This document shows positions 4,383 to 5,577 of a stretch of 5,577 bases of DNA, piece after piece. The stretch lies in assembly GCA_013214715.1 (NCBI GenBank), contig JABSSB010000130.1:17031-22607 (forward strand), given 5' to 3'. The position numbers and the translations under genes are program-made. The DNA comes from Paracoccaceae bacterium (GTDB lineage: Bacteria > Pseudomonadota > Alphaproteobacteria > Rhodobacterales > Rhodobacteraceae). The notes under the pieces were generated by a model, which saw only the letters and a program-made list of their open reading frames with translations, was not told where the DNA came from and searched no databases. The stretch's first letter is position 1; each line of letters begins with the position of its first letter.

Positions 4383-5577
4383 ATGACCGAGATCACGCTG
4401 CACAACACGGCCAGCCGCCGCAAGGAGCGGTTTTTGCCGATCGACCCCGAAAATGTGCGGCTCTATGTTTGTGGGCCGACAGTCTATGACCGCGCGCATC
4501 TGGGCAATGCCCGGCCTGTGGTGGTGTTTGATTTGCTCAACCGGCTGCTGCGCCATGTCTATGGGGCAGAGCATGTGACCTATGTCCGCAACTTCACCGA
4601 CGTGGATGACAAGATCAACGCCCGCGCCGCCGAAAGCGGGCGCGCGATTGACGAGATCACCGCCGAGACAACGCAATGGTTTCTCGATGACATGGCCGCG
4701 CTGGGCGCGTGGGAGCCTGATCATATGCCGCGGGCGACGCAATATATTGCTGAGATGGTCACCATGATCGAAGAGCTGATTGCCGACGGCTTTGCCTATG
4801 TGGCCGAAGGCCATGTGCTGTTTGCCGTGGACCGCTATGCCGATTATGGCAAGCTCTCGGGCCGGTCGGTCGATGACATGATCGCCGGCGCGCGGGTCGA
4901 GGTCGCACCTTACAAGCGCAACCCGATGGATTTCGTTTTGTGGAAACCCTCCGGCGATGATCTGCCGGGCTGGGACAGCCCCTGGGGGCGTGGGCGTCCG
5001 GGCTGGCATATCGAATGCTCGGCCATGGCCAAGACGCTGTTGGGGGAGGTGTTTGACATCCACGCGGGTGGCAACGACCTGACCTTTCCGCATCATGAAA
5101 ACGAGATTGCGCAAAGCTGCTGCGCCAATGGGACGGAGCGGATGGCGCAGGTCTGGCTGCATAACGAGATGCTGCAGGTCGAAGGCAAGAAGATGTCCAA
5201 ATCGCTGGGCAATTTCTTCACCGTGCGCGATTTGCTGGATCAGGGCATTCCGGGCGAGGTGATCCGGTTCGTGTTTCTGTCCACGCATTACCGCAAGCCG
5301 ATGGATTGGACGGCGGAGAAGGCCGCACAAGCCGAGGCGACATTGCGCAAATGGTATGCGCAAATCGAAGGTGTCGAGGCTGGCGAGCTGCCTGAGGGCA
5401 TTGTGACGGCTCTGGCTGATGATCTTAATAGCGCTGGAGCATTGGCTGAGATGCACCGTCTGTCCGGGGCTGGGGATGCGGCTGGATTGGCGTCGGCATT
5501 GGGGTTTGTGGGTCTGTGGCCCGGTGCGATGCCCGACTGGGCCGCGGGGCCTGATGTGGATTTGTCAGCCCATGAAG
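4383..5577 (+). CDS. cysS: Cysteinyl-tRNA synthetase (class Ia), C-terminus cut by window end
   Basis: CysRS charges tRNA-Cys with cysteine in the cytoplasm, using ATP. The protein starts MTEITLHNTASRRKERF at ATG 4383, behind GAGGAG, and is open to the right edge (398 codons of roughly 460-500). The catalytic Rossmann domain carries YVCGPTVYDRAHLGNAR, with HLGN (39-42) as the HIGH motif, then the FTDVDDKINARA region, the GWHIECSAM and FPHHENEIAQS signatures, and KMSKS (270-274). Cys30, Cys212, His237 and Glu241 correspond to the zinc ligands that give cysteine specificity in the E. coli enzyme. No key residue is missing. The alpha-helical region after KMSKS has begun (WTAEKAAQAEATLRKW...), and the anticodon-binding end lies beyond the window. 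The 138-base leader in front, with a Cys-rich mini-ORF and alternative hairpins, suggests control by Cys-tRNA supply. Confidence 0.97.
   Translation, partial: MTEITLHNTASRRKERFLPIDPENVRLYVCGPTVYDRAHLGNARPVVVFDLLNRLLRHVYGAEHVTYVRNFTDVDDKINARAAESGRAIDEITAETTQWFLDDMAALGAWEPDHMPRATQYIAEMVTMIEELIADGFAYVAEGHVLFAVDRYADYGKLSGRSVDDMIAGARVEVAPYKRNPMDFVLWKPSGDDLPGWDSPWGRGRPGWHIECSAMAKTLLGEVFDIHAGGNDLTFPHHENEIAQSCCANGTERMAQVWLHNEMLQVEGKKMSKSLGNFFTVRDLLDQGIPGEVIRFVFLSTHYRKPMDWTAEKAAQAEATLRKWYAQIEGVEAGELPEGIVTALADDLNSAGALAEMHRLSGAGDAAGLASALGFVGLWPGAMPDWAAGPDVDLSAHE

Noticed and set aside
4323..5456. A 377-codon minus-strand open frame
   Set aside because: It is antisense to an unmistakable cysS and has no recognisable features.
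1..5577. tRNA or rRNA genes, CRISPR arrays, insertion-sequence ends, attachment sites
   Set aside because: I saw no cloverleaf, regularly spaced repeats, transposase reading frame or terminal inverted repeats.

Overview
The window looks like chromosomal DNA of a GC-rich alphaproteobacterium, most likely of the Rhodobacteraceae/Roseobacter type. This rests on GC-rich third codon positions, a ligase-associated DEXH helicase, an MmcQ/YjbR protein and a CysRS with the HLGN form of the HIGH motif. The identification is inference from protein style, not from a search.

Layout. Positions 1-95 (minus) encode part of the plug domain of a TonB-dependent siderophore receptor. They are only about 45% GC and are joined in frame to a helicase that stops making sense exactly there, so this is a probable chimeric junction. 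Positions 96-1496 (minus) hold the N-terminal ~467 residues of the helicase. A 235-bp divergent spacer follows, then a 124-residue VOC/glyoxalase-fold protein (1732-2106, plus). Positions 2201-3810 (plus) carry two tandem, ATGA-overlapping paralogues of an unrecognised, cysteine-containing and probably exported family. Each copy is interrupted by exactly one in-frame TAG. Convergent to them is an MmcQ/YjbR-family gene (3821-about 4201, minus). From 4383 to the right edge (plus) lies cysS, encoding cysteinyl-tRNA synthetase and cut by the window end.

The most interesting region is the 180 bp before cysS. A promoter-like TTGGCG-N17-TATGAC would start transcription at or next to an ATG that opens a 14-codon ORF, MTGITCIICCCIPC (5 Cys of 14). 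Its stop codon lies inside a stem-loop followed by a T-rich run, and the right arm of that stem-loop can pair instead with sequence further down the leader. The cysS Shine-Dalgarno sits in the loop of another perfect stem. Together these look like a leaderless-leader-peptide attenuator that would sense charged tRNA-Cys and control the enzyme that makes it.

Apart from the leader-cysS link the genes show no shared pathway: DNA repair (helicase), a VOC protein, two decaying or recoded exported proteins, a YjbR-fold protein and translation (CysRS).
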